A stretch of DNA of 64,000 bases, taken from NCBI GenBank assembly GCA_034435975.1, contig DAOTWD010000156.1, positions 23,139-87,138 of the forward strand, in the 5' to 3' direction. A program made the position numbers and the translations under genes. Under the pieces are notes generated by a model. It was given only the letters and a program-made list of their open reading frames with translations. It made no database searches and had not been told where the DNA came from. Positions 17,764 to 27,314 of this stretch are shown here, in pieces. The stretch's first letter is position 1; every line of letters begins with the position of its first letter. Source of the stretch: CAKZQX01 sp034435975. GTDB taxonomy: Bacteria > Chloroflexota > Chloroflexia > Chloroflexales > Chloroflexaceae.

Positions 17764-20532
17764 TCACAATACATCTTCTTGATTGGTAGGCGCAATCAGG
17801 CGCACCTGGCTGACTGAGGAATCGATCGTTAACACCCCATAATCGGGGAACTCTACCTTCAATACTTCCGTGTTCTCCTCAATGCGGCTTTCCTGAACAT
17901 CACCATAACCATAAGGCAAGCAAAAGATCTGGTCGCCCGCCTTAAAGCGCGGCTCGACCGGGAAGCGCATGCGATCCGACGCCCGGTGTGCTGGTGCACC
18001 AGGAACGGGTTGCGACCGAGATTCGTGTTGCTGACGCATGCGCCGCATACGTGCAATCATGGCGCTGGCATCCGGCGTCACCTCAGTGGGCGGTTCGAGT
18101 GCCGGGGCCGGCGCTTGCGGCGCAGGCACTGTTGCACGCGGGTCACTGTTGCGGCCTTTGCTCCGTGCTACTCGCTTTTTGCTACCCATATTGCTCCCCG
18201 ATTGTGCTGCCCGCGCTTGCAGACGATGGTCGTCAACTGATGACGACCGGGGTTCAGATGCGGGTGGGACAGATCGCCCGGTGACTGCTGATACTCTAGG
18301 AGAGGTCGGTTGTATGGATGCCAGTTCATCGTAGGCTGGCAACTCGTCTGACGCATCATCAAGTGGCTCCGGCCAGGCGGCGAGCGGTGAATACGTGCCT
18401 GGCTCGGCCTCGGCTGCCCAGGTTTCGGCCCCTATTGCGGGTACAGGTATGGTTGATTTTGCTGGTGCCAATGCCTCTGGTAATACCATCTCACCCCCAA
18501 GGAGTGTCAGCATCCAATCCATATCGACTCGTGCCAGCGGCTCCCACAACACATCATTGCGGCTATCGAGGGCAACATCATAGGCCAGCGGCAGTATCGT
18601 TTCGAGTTGCTCATACAGCCAGGCAGCAAGACCATTTCCGCCTGGCTGGGTATCAATAAAATAGATCCGCCGCAGTTCGGGATCATAAGCCGGTACCAGA
18701 TCCAGCGTATCGCACAACACGCGCAGTGGTAATGCAGCTACCAGCGACCATCCCACCAGTTGCCCTTCGGTTTTCAGGTTGACCGGCACATCAATCCAGA
18801 GCGCCGGTGCGGCCCAGTGAATGCCAGACGGTGTTGACAGCACCCATTCGGCCGGTGCCTTGTTTGCCTGGACTTCGCGGTACCCGTAGATCTCCTCTTC
18901 GATCAGCACTCGCCCCCAGCCGAGTATACGATTGTATACCATGCGTTGCTTCCGCTCATCACGCACCGTAACCGTACAACGTCGCAAGGGAAATGTGCGA
19001 CGTGAGTCGGACTCCGGTTTTAGCACCAGCACTCCGTTCTCCTCATCACGGCTGGCAACACGGTAACCACCGGATAGAGGAGGCAACGCCGCATCAGAAA
19101 AGCCCCAGCGATCGAATGCCGATGGGTCGAACACATCAATCTGCTGACTCTGCTCGTTCTGGATATAGGTGATTGGGATGCCTGCAGCACGCATACCAAA
19201 GCCAGTGTAGGGATCATAAGAACCGACCAGCGGTTGCCATACGGTCTCACCGCCGGGCAGACACACCAGTTGCTGCTGACGTTCCAGGCGGGCCACCAGT
19301 TCTGTCGCCTGCCAGGATAGCACCTCGGTCGCCGTTAAGGGCAGCTCGCTGGCGGCACACAGTAGATGCTGGGCGGCAACATAGGCATTGGCAGCGGGCA
19401 GTGCCCAGATGGAGGGTGGATCATTGAGCAAGGGGGATGCTCCGCCTGCAGGCCCGGTCAGGCGTGCCAGGGTACGTTCAGCGGGCGAGTTGCCCAGAAT
19501 CAGCAGCGTCAGCAGCGCATGACTGACCAGTGCCTGGCGGACGATGGCATGCGCACCAGGATAGCCGGCAAAAATCTGCACCTGTGCCGGACGAGGTGTT
19601 GTGCCAAGTGTGATGTAATCGGGTTCGGGGCCAAGCAAGCGGGACAGGAGCGGTATTTCAAGCGGGGTGGCGCAAATATGCACGCGATACTGTTCACGCT
19701 GGTAGGCTTGAGCCAGCGCCACCGTTTCGCGCAGACGTTCTGCACCGGCATACCAGATGGCGAAGCTTGTCGCCGGATGAGGCACATCATCAACGGTGAT
19801 AATCCGCCACGGCTGACCGCTGATCTCAGCCAGCACTGCATCCGCACCGATAGCCTCGGCCAGGGTTGCTGCCAGAAAGAGGGGCGCGGTAGGGTTCACC
19901 AGACGCCCGCTGCGCAGCAGCAACCCTGCCAGGTGCCCTATAGCCACACCCCGATAATGATCAACATCCATCAAGACGATCAGGCGCAAGTTTGACCAGA
20001 ATGGTTGCCAGGCACGATCATGGCAGCGCAGCAGGCGCTGGTGTAAGGCATCCGGGGGAACGAGTAAGACACGGGCAGACACGGCCTGACGTGCGCGTTT
20101 GTCTGTGCTGATCGATGCGACTGACAGGGGGATCTTGATTGCGGCATTTAACTGCTCGAGTTCGGCCTGATACTGACCAGCAGAGGCATTATTGGGGACG
20201 AGCAACAACACACGAGTGTGCAACTCGCCTCGCAGCATCTCGTGTAGCAGCAGATACAGCGTTTGCCGCGCTGCCATATCGCCACCGACCAGCGCAAATG
20301 GTTCGCCTCGGCGTAAGGACGAGAAGGCCAGTGACTGGTGTGGGCGAAACGGTTCGCCTGTCAGCGCCACCCAGGCATGCTCCAATTCCGGACTGATCGG
20401 CAGGTGGCTGATCCGTCCACCAGTACGCGCTTCAAGTGTGTGTAAGCTGAGCAACGGACTCTGTCCCGCCCGCGCCCGCTGACGGGCCATGATTTGTACG
20501 ACTTCAATCGGAGAACGAACGGCCATGGGCAT
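17764..20532 (-). CDS. Helicase-like protein of Hrq1/YprA type with degraded ATPase motifs
   Basis: 922 residues. Overall order fits the DEAD-box Hrq1/YprA group: FRPHQ (62-66), a motif-I position reading LVGGDMAARQT (81-91), LVPPDALHQRLLRC (157-170), NLRLIVLMDVDHYRGVAIGH (181-200) and FLAATL (219-224), then a DUF1998-like part with IDTQPGGNGLAAWL near 627. But the P-loop lysine (GTGSGKS in active members) is lost, DExH is DVDH and SAT is AAT. So the fold is kept while ATP hydrolysis is unlikely. The last 60 residues (FKAGDQIFCLPYGYGDVQES) resemble a Tudor/CarD-like RNA polymerase- or DNA-binding module, after a Pro/Ala-rich linker with basic patches. Function unknown; a scaffold for nucleic-acid binding is an inference. 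Confidence 0.75.
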   Translation of the reverse strand: MPMAVRSPIEVVQIMARQRARAGQSPLLSLHTLEARTGGRISHLPISPELEHAWVALTGEPFRPHQSLAFSSLRRGEPFALVGGDMAARQTLYLLLHEMLRGELHTRVLLLVPNNASAGQYQAELEQLNAAIKIPLSVASISTDKRARQAVSARVLLVPPDALHQRLLRCHDRAWQPFWSNLRLIVLMDVDHYRGVAIGHLAGLLLRSGRLVNPTAPLFLAATLAEAIGADAVLAEISGQPWRIITVDDVPHPATSFAIWYAGAERLRETVALAQAYQREQYRVHICATPLEIPLLSRLLGPEPDYITLGTTPRPAQVQIFAGYPGAHAIVRQALVSHALLTLLILGNSPAERTLARLTGPAGGASPLLNDPPSIWALPAANAYVAAQHLLCAASELPLTATEVLSWQATELVARLERQQQLVCLPGGETVWQPLVGSYDPYTGFGMRAAGIPITYIQNEQSQQIDVFDPSAFDRWGFSDAALPPLSGGYRVASRDEENGVLVLKPESDSRRTFPLRRCTVTVRDERKQRMVYNRILGWGRVLIEEEIYGYREVQANKAPAEWVLSTPSGIHWAAPALWIDVPVNLKTEGQLVGWSLVAALPLRVLCDTLDLVPAYDPELRRIYFIDTQPGGNGLAAWLYEQLETILPLAYDVALDSRNDVLWEPLARVDMDWMLTLLGGEMVLPEALAPAKSTIPVPAIGAETWAAEAEPGTYSPLAAWPEPLDDASDELPAYDELASIQPTSPRVSAVTGRSVPPASEPRSSSVDDHRLQARAAQSGSNMGSKKRVARSKGRNSDPRATVPAPQAPAPALEPPTEVTPDASAMIARMRRMRQQHESRSQPVPGAPAHRASDRMRFPVEPRFKAGDQIFCLPYGYGDVQESRIEENTEVLKVEFPDYGVLTIDSSVSQVRLIAPTNQEDVL

Positions 20533-20983
20533 TCAACATCCATCTACGCATCTGTTGCCACCAGTTAGCGCCAGCCAGTACCGGGCCAGAATGGAACAGG
20601 TACAACTCTCGTCTTATCGTAATCATGTCTTATTGTAGCACAGACAGGGATAATCTCGATCACTATTGTTGCCTGGAACCATATGACGCAGAGCCTGTGT
20701 GAAGAAAAGGTGGGGTTCAACCCTCCAGTTCGCCCTGTTTCTGCCCCCCTGCTGCACGGCGAGCAAGGAAGGAAGATCGTGAAGTATTTGCCACTCACGA
20801 TCTTCTCCTTTTCCGACAATATCTTATGCGAAAGCGCAGATAGGCGTATAATGATAGAGCAAGCCTGTACCCATGGTCGGTTCGCCTTTGCGTCTACGTT
20901 AGGGCGGCAGATTTGTGGTGATACGCTTCGTTGTAGAAAGAGACACATTGTCGGCAATGGCTATATACAGGCGGGTATATGGT
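20533..20983. other. Divergent intergenic region with hairpin
   Basis: The 451 bases separate the leftward helicase-like gene from the rightward hydrolase gene. The main structure is the perfect 11-bp hairpin at 20772-20805. No promoter with both boxes was convincing. Frames inside are short and unsupported. Confidence 0.4.
20772..20805. other. Perfect 11-bp stem-loop
   Basis: GAAGATCGTGA pairs with TCACGATCTTC across a 12-base loop, followed on the plus strand by TCCTTTTCC. It looks like a terminator, yet it lies between divergent genes, so it may end a small RNA or act as a leader attenuator. Confidence 0.45.
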
Positions 20984-21826
20984 ATGATCGATAGTTGTGT
21001 TGCCACGGTATGTGGTTATCGTCTGCACTATCTGGCCGCAGGCAATGGCCCGCCGGTGATACTTTTGCACGGATTTGTCGGCTCAGCAGAGGAGTGGCGA
21101 CCAATGCTGGTCGCATTGGCTGGTCAGGGCTACCGCGCCATTGCCGTCGATGCGCCAGGCTTTGGCCGCTCGGATAAGCCGGGCGATGCGCCTTACTCGC
21201 TGTCACTGTATGCCGATCTGTATGCCGGGCTGCTCGACACCCTCGATCTGGGGTCGGCCGCGTTTATTGCCCACTCGATGGGCGGCAAATTTGCACTGGC
21301 AACTGCCATTTTGCATCCGACACGAGTGACGCGGCTGGTACTGGCCGACACGGATGGCTTTGCACCCGCTTCGCCGCTGACAAAGGCGGGTGACTGGCCT
21401 GTGCTTGGCCCGGCATTCTTGTGGGTCTCAGCGCAGACAATGGTCGTGCGGGCGTTTCTCAGGGCAGCTTTTGCCCACCCGGACGTTTTCGTCACACCGG
21501 AGTTGATCGAGCGCAGCCGCAATGCCCTGAGCGGGCCGGATAATCGCCGGGCGCTCCGGGCGCTTTGTCGGCATTACGACGCCATTGATTTACAGCGCTC
21601 CGGTTTACGCGCCCGTCTGAGCGAAATCCGTTGCCCAACGCTGATTGTCTGGGGAACCGAGGATCGGGTGGTTCCCCCCGCCTATAGCGCAGTCGTTCAG
21701 CACGAGATCGCTGGCTCGCAACTGGTACTGCTACCCGATTGCGGCCATTTTCCGCATATCGAAGCTGCAGACGAATTTCAGAGGATAGTGATCGCCTTTC
21801 TGGCAGACAGGGCGCTGGACGGTTGA
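20984..21826 (+). CDS. Alpha/beta-hydrolase
   Basis: 280 residues from ATG at 20984, preceded by CAGGCGGG; the frame opens earlier at 20915 without a ribosome site. The fold is clear: oxyanion segment VILLHGFVGSAEEWRPML, nucleophile elbow AHSMGGKFAL (Ser), acid in WGTEDRVVPP (Asp) and base in DCGHFPHIEAADEF (His). Such proteins hydrolyse esters, lactones or C-C bonds, or act as haloperoxidase-like enzymes; the substrate cannot be told. No signal peptide is seen, so it is probably cytoplasmic. It stands alone. Confidence 0.9.
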   Translation: MIDSCVATVCGYRLHYLAAGNGPPVILLHGFVGSAEEWRPMLVALAGQGYRAIAVDAPGFGRSDKPGDAPYSLSLYADLYAGLLDTLDLGSAAFIAHSMGGKFALATAILHPTRVTRLVLADTDGFAPASPLTKAGDWPVLGPAFLWVSAQTMVVRAFLRAAFAHPDVFVTPELIERSRNALSGPDNRRALRALCRHYDAIDLQRSGLRARLSEIRCPTLIVWGTEDRVVPPAYSAVVQHEIAGSQLVLLPDCGHFPHIEAADEFQRIVIAFLADRALDG

Positions 21827-22033
21827 ACGTTGGGACGTTGGAGGTTACGCTCTATGCGAACCTGCCACACCCATCCTCACGCACGTTCTCAGAGATGGTC
21901 TGAACAGAGATATAGCGTGCAGTTGCTAGGCTGCCGCTGTGGCGGAAGGTTGTCAGGTTCTTGGTAAGGGCGCAACAGCGGCAGACAGCAACTGGTAGAC
22001 AGAACGGAACACCTCGCTGCTGCGCCCCCCTAC

Positions 22034-25000
22034 TTACACCGTCACGGATTGTTTCTCACCGTGTGTGCGCGGTGAGGGAGCGCGGTGGGGGGGGGCTTCC
22101 ATTGTCCCCTCAGCAGACGCTTCCAGCTTCGCCACTGCCTCATGGGGCATAACGCGCTGGAAGAGCGGGCGATATGTCTCCCAGCGTGACAGCACCTCAA
22201 CCGCTCGTGGGCTACCGGTCAGTTCTGCATGGCGTTGCAGCAGCGGCAACAATTGGGCCTCATCCTGCACACCTATGGGATCGATACGCACCAGTTGCGG
22301 ATTGTAGCGCAGTGCCAGCATGTGCGCCTCATCCAGCACATAGGCCACACCACCGGTCATGCCAGCCCCGAAGTTGCGTCCAGTTTGCCCCAGAATGACC
22401 ACTGTACCGCCAGTCATATACTCGCAGCCGTGATCACCGACCCCCTCGACCACCGCAGTCGCACCGCTATTACGAACGGCAAAGCGTTCACCGACCTGAC
22501 CAGCCGCATACAACTCACCGCCTGTGGCCCCATAGAGCAGTGTATTACCCGCAATCACATTTTCCTGCCAGCTAAAGCGGGCCTGCTCGGATGGCCGTAT
22601 CACAATGACGCCACCGGCCATACCTTTACCAACATAGTCGTTGGCCTCACCAATGAGCAGCAAATGCATACCGGGTGTGTTGAATGCTCCGAAGCTCTGC
22701 CCGGCTGTGCCACGCAATGTCACCTGTACGGTATAAGGTGGCAGGCCTTTATCCCCGTACATCTGACCGATCACCCCGGCGAGACGCGCTCCAAATGTGC
22801 GGTCGCGATTACTGATCGTATAGCTCACCGTAACTGAACTATGCCCGGAAAGCGCATTGCGTGCATCGTGTAGGAGGCGATCGTTCAAAGTCTCACCGGG
22901 AGGCAGCGGGTTGCGCTGACCGTTATGCCGAATCTCCTGGGTATGCACGCTGGCAGCCGCGCCGAGGATCGGCGTCAGATCCAGCGTATCCACATTGGGT
23001 ATTCCCGTCCTGCGCTGACGTAGCAGATCAGTACGGCCAATGGCTTCTTCCAGCGAACGCAGACCAAGTTCAGCCAGCACCTCGCGGATTTCCTGTGCCA
23101 TGTAGCGGAAGAAGGCCATAACCATTTCTGGCTTACCAGGGAACCTGGCTCGCAAATCCTCACGCTGAGTGGCAATACCGACCGGACAATTGTTGGAGTG
23201 ACAGGTACGGGCCATTACACAACCCTCCGCAATCAACGCCGAGGTACCGAAAGAGTACTCGTCTGCGCCGAGGAGGGCGGCTAACACGACATCCCGACCA
23301 GTTTTGAAGCCACCGTCGGCACGTACCCGCACCCGTCCACGCAGACCATTAAGCAACAGCGTCTGTTGTGTTTCCGCCAACCCCAGTTCCCACGAAATAC
23401 CGGCGTTCTTGATGCTGCTCAGTGCCGAAGCACCCGTCCCCCCCGAATGACCACTGATTAAGATCCCATCGGCATATCCCTTGGCCACACCGGCCGCAAT
23501 CGTGCCAACGCCGGCGGTTGCTACAAGCTTGACAGAAACGCGGGCATTGGGATTAACCTGCTTGAGGTCATAAATCAATTGTGCTAGATCCTCAATACTA
23601 TAAATGTCGTGATGGGGCGGCGGGCTGATCAGCGAGACACCAGGAGTGGTATGCCGGATACGGGCAATCTCAGCGCTCACTTTATGGCCTGGTAATTGCC
23701 CCCCTTCACCAGGTTTGCTCCCCTGAGCCATCTTGATCTGCAGCTCATCGGCACTGGCAAGATAGGCTGGTGTTACTCCAAACCGCCCCGAAGCAACCTG
23801 CTTGATACGGCTGTTGCGCTCATCAGTAAAGCGTTCAGGGGCCTCACCACCTTCACCGCTGTTGCTCATGCCGCCCAGGCGATTCATGGCAATAGCCAGG
23901 GTCTCGTGCGCCTCGCTGCTGGTGCTGCCGTGGCTCATTGCTGCTGTGCTGAAGCGTTGCACGATTGTTTCGATTGGCTCCACTTCGTCCAGAGGCACGG
24001 GAGGGCCTGCGGGTACAAATTCGAGCAAGTGGCGCGGCTCAACCGGTGGACGATTGTTCACCATGTCGGCATAGGCACGATAGTTTTTGTAACCATTCAA
24101 GGCCAGATGTGAGTCACCGTTGAGGGCATCCTCACTGTACACCGCCTTGTGGAGCGCATGCACAACCAGTGGGTTAAAGTCGTGATACTCACCACCCTTT
24201 TTGAACTTATAGAAACCAGGGTGCGGCAGTTTGAGCGGCTCAGGGCCAAAAGCTCGCTGATGACGCATCAGGGCATCGTGGGCCAGTTTGTCATAGCTGA
24301 TCCCCCCAATGCGCGATGGTGTATTGGTAAAACAGGTATCAATCAACTCTTGAGCCAGACCAATCGCCTCAAAGATCTGTGCTCCGCAGTAGCTATCGAC
24401 AGGAGAAATTCCCATCTTTGACATAATCTTGAGCAGACCTTTGTCCAGAGCCTTGATGAAATTCTGTTGAGCTTCTTGCAACTGGGCTTCTAGCGTGGCG
24501 GTGGCTGCTGCATCTGCCAGCACACTATCTTGCCGAGCATGCAACTCTGTCAGTTTGAGGGCCTGCACACTGTGCAGCGCCAGATAGGGATTAACTGCTT
24601 CGGCACCATACCCTACCAGACAGGCCAGGTGATGTACCTCGCGTGGCTCACCGCTCTCTACCACCAGGCTTAGATAGGTGCGCAGTCCCGTGCGAATAAG
24701 ATGGTGATGCACCGCGCCGAGCGCCAGGAGCGAGGGAATAGCTGCACACTCGGCATTGACCCCTCGATCACTGATAATCAAGATCGGTACGCCATTGCGG
24801 GCTGCCTGTTCTGCTTCGTGGCACAACTGCCGGATGGCTGTTCGTAGCCCCTGGGCTGCCTGTTGAGGGTCAGACAGCATGGCACTGGTAACCGGGAACA
24901 GTGCATAAATCGTTGTGGTACGCAACAACGGATCGGGATTGGCCCGAATTGCCGCCAGTTGTGCGTCAGTCAAAACCGGTGTTTGGAGATATAAGAGATG

Positions 25001-26731
25001 TGCGTGTTCCGGTGTTTCCTGCAATATGTCCAGGCGTCGTCCCAGCCCAATACCCAACGACATAACCAGCTCTTCGCGGAGCGGGTCAATCGGTGGGTTG
25101 GTCACTTCAGCAAAGCGTTGCTTAAAGAACTGGAACAGCGGTCGCCCCAACTCAAGCTGGGACAGCACGGCTACAGGCGTATCATCGCCCATCGAACCGA
25201 CAGGCTCCTGTCCACTGCGCAGCATTGGTTTCAGGATCACGTTGAGTTCTTCGCTGGTATAGCCGAAGGCCATTTGTTGTACCTCGAGTTCTCTCGCATC
25301 CTCCTCAGATACGGCCAGCGGTGATGGGAGAGCATCGAACCGGCTCATCAGCGCATTGAGCGAGCGATGATGCTGGGCAACCCAGTGTTCATAGGGCTGG
25401 CGTCCCGCCAACATATCCTTGATTTCTTCATTGGTGTAGAAGTGACCGGCGACCGTGTCCACAGCAATCATTTGCCCAGGCCCTAGCTTGCCTTTATGGA
25501 CGATCGTACGCTCATCAATCGGAAACGCACCCACTTCACTGCCACTGACGACCAGGCCATCCTCGGTCACGAGATACCGCGCCGGGCGTAACCCGTTACG
25601 ATCCAGGGCAGTACCGACAATCTGCCCATCACAGAACGTCAGGGCCGCCGGGCCATCCCATGGCTCCATCAGGCAGGCATGATATTGGTAGAACGCACGC
25701 AAGGACTGCGGGAGGTCACAGATTTTTTCCCAGGCTTCAGGCACCATCATGCTCATTGCGTGGCGAATATCGCGTCCCCCCAATACCAGGAGTTCCAGCG
25801 TATTATCGAGTTGAGCCGAGTCACTGCTGTCAATATCAATAATATTGCGGATCGGCTGGAGGACGTAGCCGCCATTGGGTGCAGGTGCCGGGAAGTGCAT
25901 AGTGCCTTCACGTGCCCGCATCCAGTTCACGTTGCCTTGAAGCGTGTTGATCTCGCCGTTATGCGAGAGCATGCGAAATGGTTGGGCGCGATCCCAGGTT
26001 GGAAACGTGTTGGTCGAATAGCGTTGATGATAGACCGCCAGAGCCGTGATATAGGTCGAGTCACGCAGATCAGGATAAAAATCAGCCAAGTTTGAGCCAA
26101 GCAATAGGCCCTTGTAGACAATGCTCCGTGCGGAGAGTGACGCGATATAGGTTTCCAGTTTCCGGGCTTTGAACGTTGCCTCCATATCTTTGCGGGCCAG
26201 ATACAAGGTGCGTTCATACGCCAGATCATCCATCTGGCCGTTCCGCGCGATCAAGACCTGGCGCAAGCACGGTTTCGCCAGCAGTGCGCGTTGCCCCAGC
26301 GCACGCTCATCAGTTGGCACATCACGCCAGCCAACCACCGTTAACCCGCGTGCCATCAGCGTCTGGGTAATAATCTGGCAACTGGCGGCGGCCGCGGTGG
26401 TATCCTGTGGCAGAAACAGCATTCCCACGGCGAGATCGCCGAGATTCATCGTTCTGCCCTGACGCTCCAGTTCGCGCATCAGGAGGTTACGTGGAATCTG
26501 GGTCAAAACACCAGCACCATCACCAGTTTTTGTATCGTCTGCGACAGCTCCGCGATGTTCCAGATTACTCAAGGCGGTGAGTGCCATTAACAAAATGGCG
26601 TGGCTCGGCTGACCATTGATTCGGGCCACAAAACCGATACCACAGCCATCATGTTCAAACTGCGGGTCGTACAATGAGCGCTGTGGGTCGTACCATGTAC
26701 GCTGAAGAATACCATCAGTGGAAACTTGCAT
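22034..26731 (-). CDS. gltB: Glutamate synthase, large subunit
   Basis: 1565 residues. The N-terminal amidotransferase domain follows a 29-residue propeptide with catalytic Cys30 in HDGCGIGFVA. Further marks are RYSTNTFPTWDRAQPFRMLSHNGEIN (as RYSTNTFPTW and LSHNGEINTL), the FMN domain with ISGHSGGTGASALSSIKNAG (as SGHSGGTGAS), 3Fe-4S cysteines in CVMARTCHSNNCPVG, and the glycine-rich C-terminal beta-helix (GMAGGVIVI, ATGGELYAAGQVGERFAVRN). It makes two glutamates from glutamine and 2-oxoglutarate. No gltD is adjacent, so the electron donor (ferredoxin or a distant NADPH subunit) is unresolved. The C-terminal tail is short and polar. A hairpin lies in its leader at 26898. Confidence 0.96.
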   Translation of the reverse strand: MQVSTDGILQRTWYDPQRSLYDPQFEHDGCGIGFVARINGQPSHAILLMALTALSNLEHRGAVADDTKTGDGAGVLTQIPRNLLMRELERQGRTMNLGDLAVGMLFLPQDTTAAAASCQIITQTLMARGLTVVGWRDVPTDERALGQRALLAKPCLRQVLIARNGQMDDLAYERTLYLARKDMEATFKARKLETYIASLSARSIVYKGLLLGSNLADFYPDLRDSTYITALAVYHQRYSTNTFPTWDRAQPFRMLSHNGEINTLQGNVNWMRAREGTMHFPAPAPNGGYVLQPIRNIIDIDSSDSAQLDNTLELLVLGGRDIRHAMSMMVPEAWEKICDLPQSLRAFYQYHACLMEPWDGPAALTFCDGQIVGTALDRNGLRPARYLVTEDGLVVSGSEVGAFPIDERTIVHKGKLGPGQMIAVDTVAGHFYTNEEIKDMLAGRQPYEHWVAQHHRSLNALMSRFDALPSPLAVSEEDARELEVQQMAFGYTSEELNVILKPMLRSGQEPVGSMGDDTPVAVLSQLELGRPLFQFFKQRFAEVTNPPIDPLREELVMSLGIGLGRRLDILQETPEHAHLLYLQTPVLTDAQLAAIRANPDPLLRTTTIYALFPVTSAMLSDPQQAAQGLRTAIRQLCHEAEQAARNGVPILIISDRGVNAECAAIPSLLALGAVHHHLIRTGLRTYLSLVVESGEPREVHHLACLVGYGAEAVNPYLALHSVQALKLTELHARQDSVLADAAATATLEAQLQEAQQNFIKALDKGLLKIMSKMGISPVDSYCGAQIFEAIGLAQELIDTCFTNTPSRIGGISYDKLAHDALMRHQRAFGPEPLKLPHPGFYKFKKGGEYHDFNPLVVHALHKAVYSEDALNGDSHLALNGYKNYRAYADMVNNRPPVEPRHLLEFVPAGPPVPLDEVEPIETIVQRFSTAAMSHGSTSSEAHETLAIAMNRLGGMSNSGEGGEAPERFTDERNSRIKQVASGRFGVTPAYLASADELQIKMAQGSKPGEGGQLPGHKVSAEIARIRHTTPGVSLISPPPHHDIYSIEDLAQLIYDLKQVNPNARVSVKLVATAGVGTIAAGVAKGYADGILISGHSGGTGASALSSIKNAGISWELGLAETQQTLLLNGLRGRVRVRADGGFKTGRDVVLAALLGADEYSFGTSALIAEGCVMARTCHSNNCPVGIATQREDLRARFPGKPEMVMAFFRYMAQEIREVLAELGLRSLEEAIGRTDLLRQRRTGIPNVDTLDLTPILGAAASVHTQEIRHNGQRNPLPPGETLNDRLLHDARNALSGHSSVTVSYTISNRDRTFGARLAGVIGQMYGDKGLPPYTVQVTLRGTAGQSFGAFNTPGMHLLLIGEANDYVGKGMAGGVIVIRPSEQARFSWQENVIAGNTLLYGATGGELYAAGQVGERFAVRNSGATAVVEGVGDHGCEYMTGGTVVILGQTGRNFGAGMTGGVAYVLDEAHMLALRYNPQLVRIDPIGVQDEAQLLPLLQRHAELTGSPRAVEVLSRWETYRPLFQRVMPHEAVAKLEASAEGTMEAPPHRAPSPRTHGEKQSVTV

Positions 26732-26897
26732 AACTTACACCTTACCCAATTCAAGGTTCAGCTTTCCTGACCGGCGATGCCTCGAAGTACCAACGTTCAA
26801 GATAAAAAAAGAACAGAAAAACACATTCCTTTTGTTACACATTATTAACCACAATAACGACAAATCTTCGTATCCTGAGTTTGTGCATAAAATACAA

Positions 26898-26940
26898 AAG
26901 CTCACCCAGGTCTCTCAGATCACTGAGTCCAGGCGAGCTT
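26898..26940 (-). promoter_or_regulatory. Nested stem-loop in the gltB leader
   Basis: On the minus strand AAGCTCGCCTGG pairs with a distal CCTGGGTGAGCTT, enclosing an inner CTCAG/CTGAG hairpin; TTTGTATTTT follows. It lies about 165 bases before the gltB ATG. The shape suits a terminator or attenuator, but no known riboswitch core is present. Confidence 0.5.
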
Positions 26941-27228
26941 CGTTGGCGCATATATTTTCGATCGATACTGTATTTTAGTTATAGACAGGAATACTTGTTA
27001 CGTCTTTGGAACGAGCATTCCTCTATCTAGTGTACCAGCGAATGAATGATGGTAGAAGATAGCCGTGTGGATATCGACTTCCACTGGCACTGGCCTCACA
27101 GGAGCCAATATACGGTACAATAACAATACTATCAAGCCAGGATCTGGGGATATAACATAGCCCGGCGATTCCCTCGCCTTGTTGAGGGTACTTCGAGCTG
27201 TACTACACGTCGGCTGAGTAACTGAAAA

Positions 27229-27257
27229 ATTGTTAATTAGGGAAACTATACTATAAT
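27229..27257 (+). promoter_or_regulatory. Probable promoter of the GT4 gene
   Basis: TTGTTA at 27229-27234 and a perfect TATAAT at 27252-27257 are separated by 17 bases. Transcription would start near 27264, 50 bases before the ATG. Confidence 0.6.
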
Positions 27258-27314
27258 AGGTTGCTTTTGTCAAATATCTATTTGGATAGATCTTACAAAT
27301 AGAGGGCACATTGT

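Larger units (their letters stand above)
26732..27314. other. Divergent intergenic region between gltB and the GT4 gene
   Basis: About 580 bases. The left half is the gltB leader with a long hairpin, the right half the upstream region of the glycosyltransferase with a good promoter at 27229-27257. The 115-residue minus-strand frame at 26998-27345 overlaps the promoter and is not credible. Confidence 0.5.

Noticed and set aside
22034..26731. Many long frames on the plus strand opposite gltB
   Set aside because: They are antisense shadows of a well-supported conserved gene.
26898..26940. Possible TPP riboswitch because CTGAGA occurs in the gltB leader
   Set aside because: The second conserved TPP element is absent, and gltB is not a thiamine gene.
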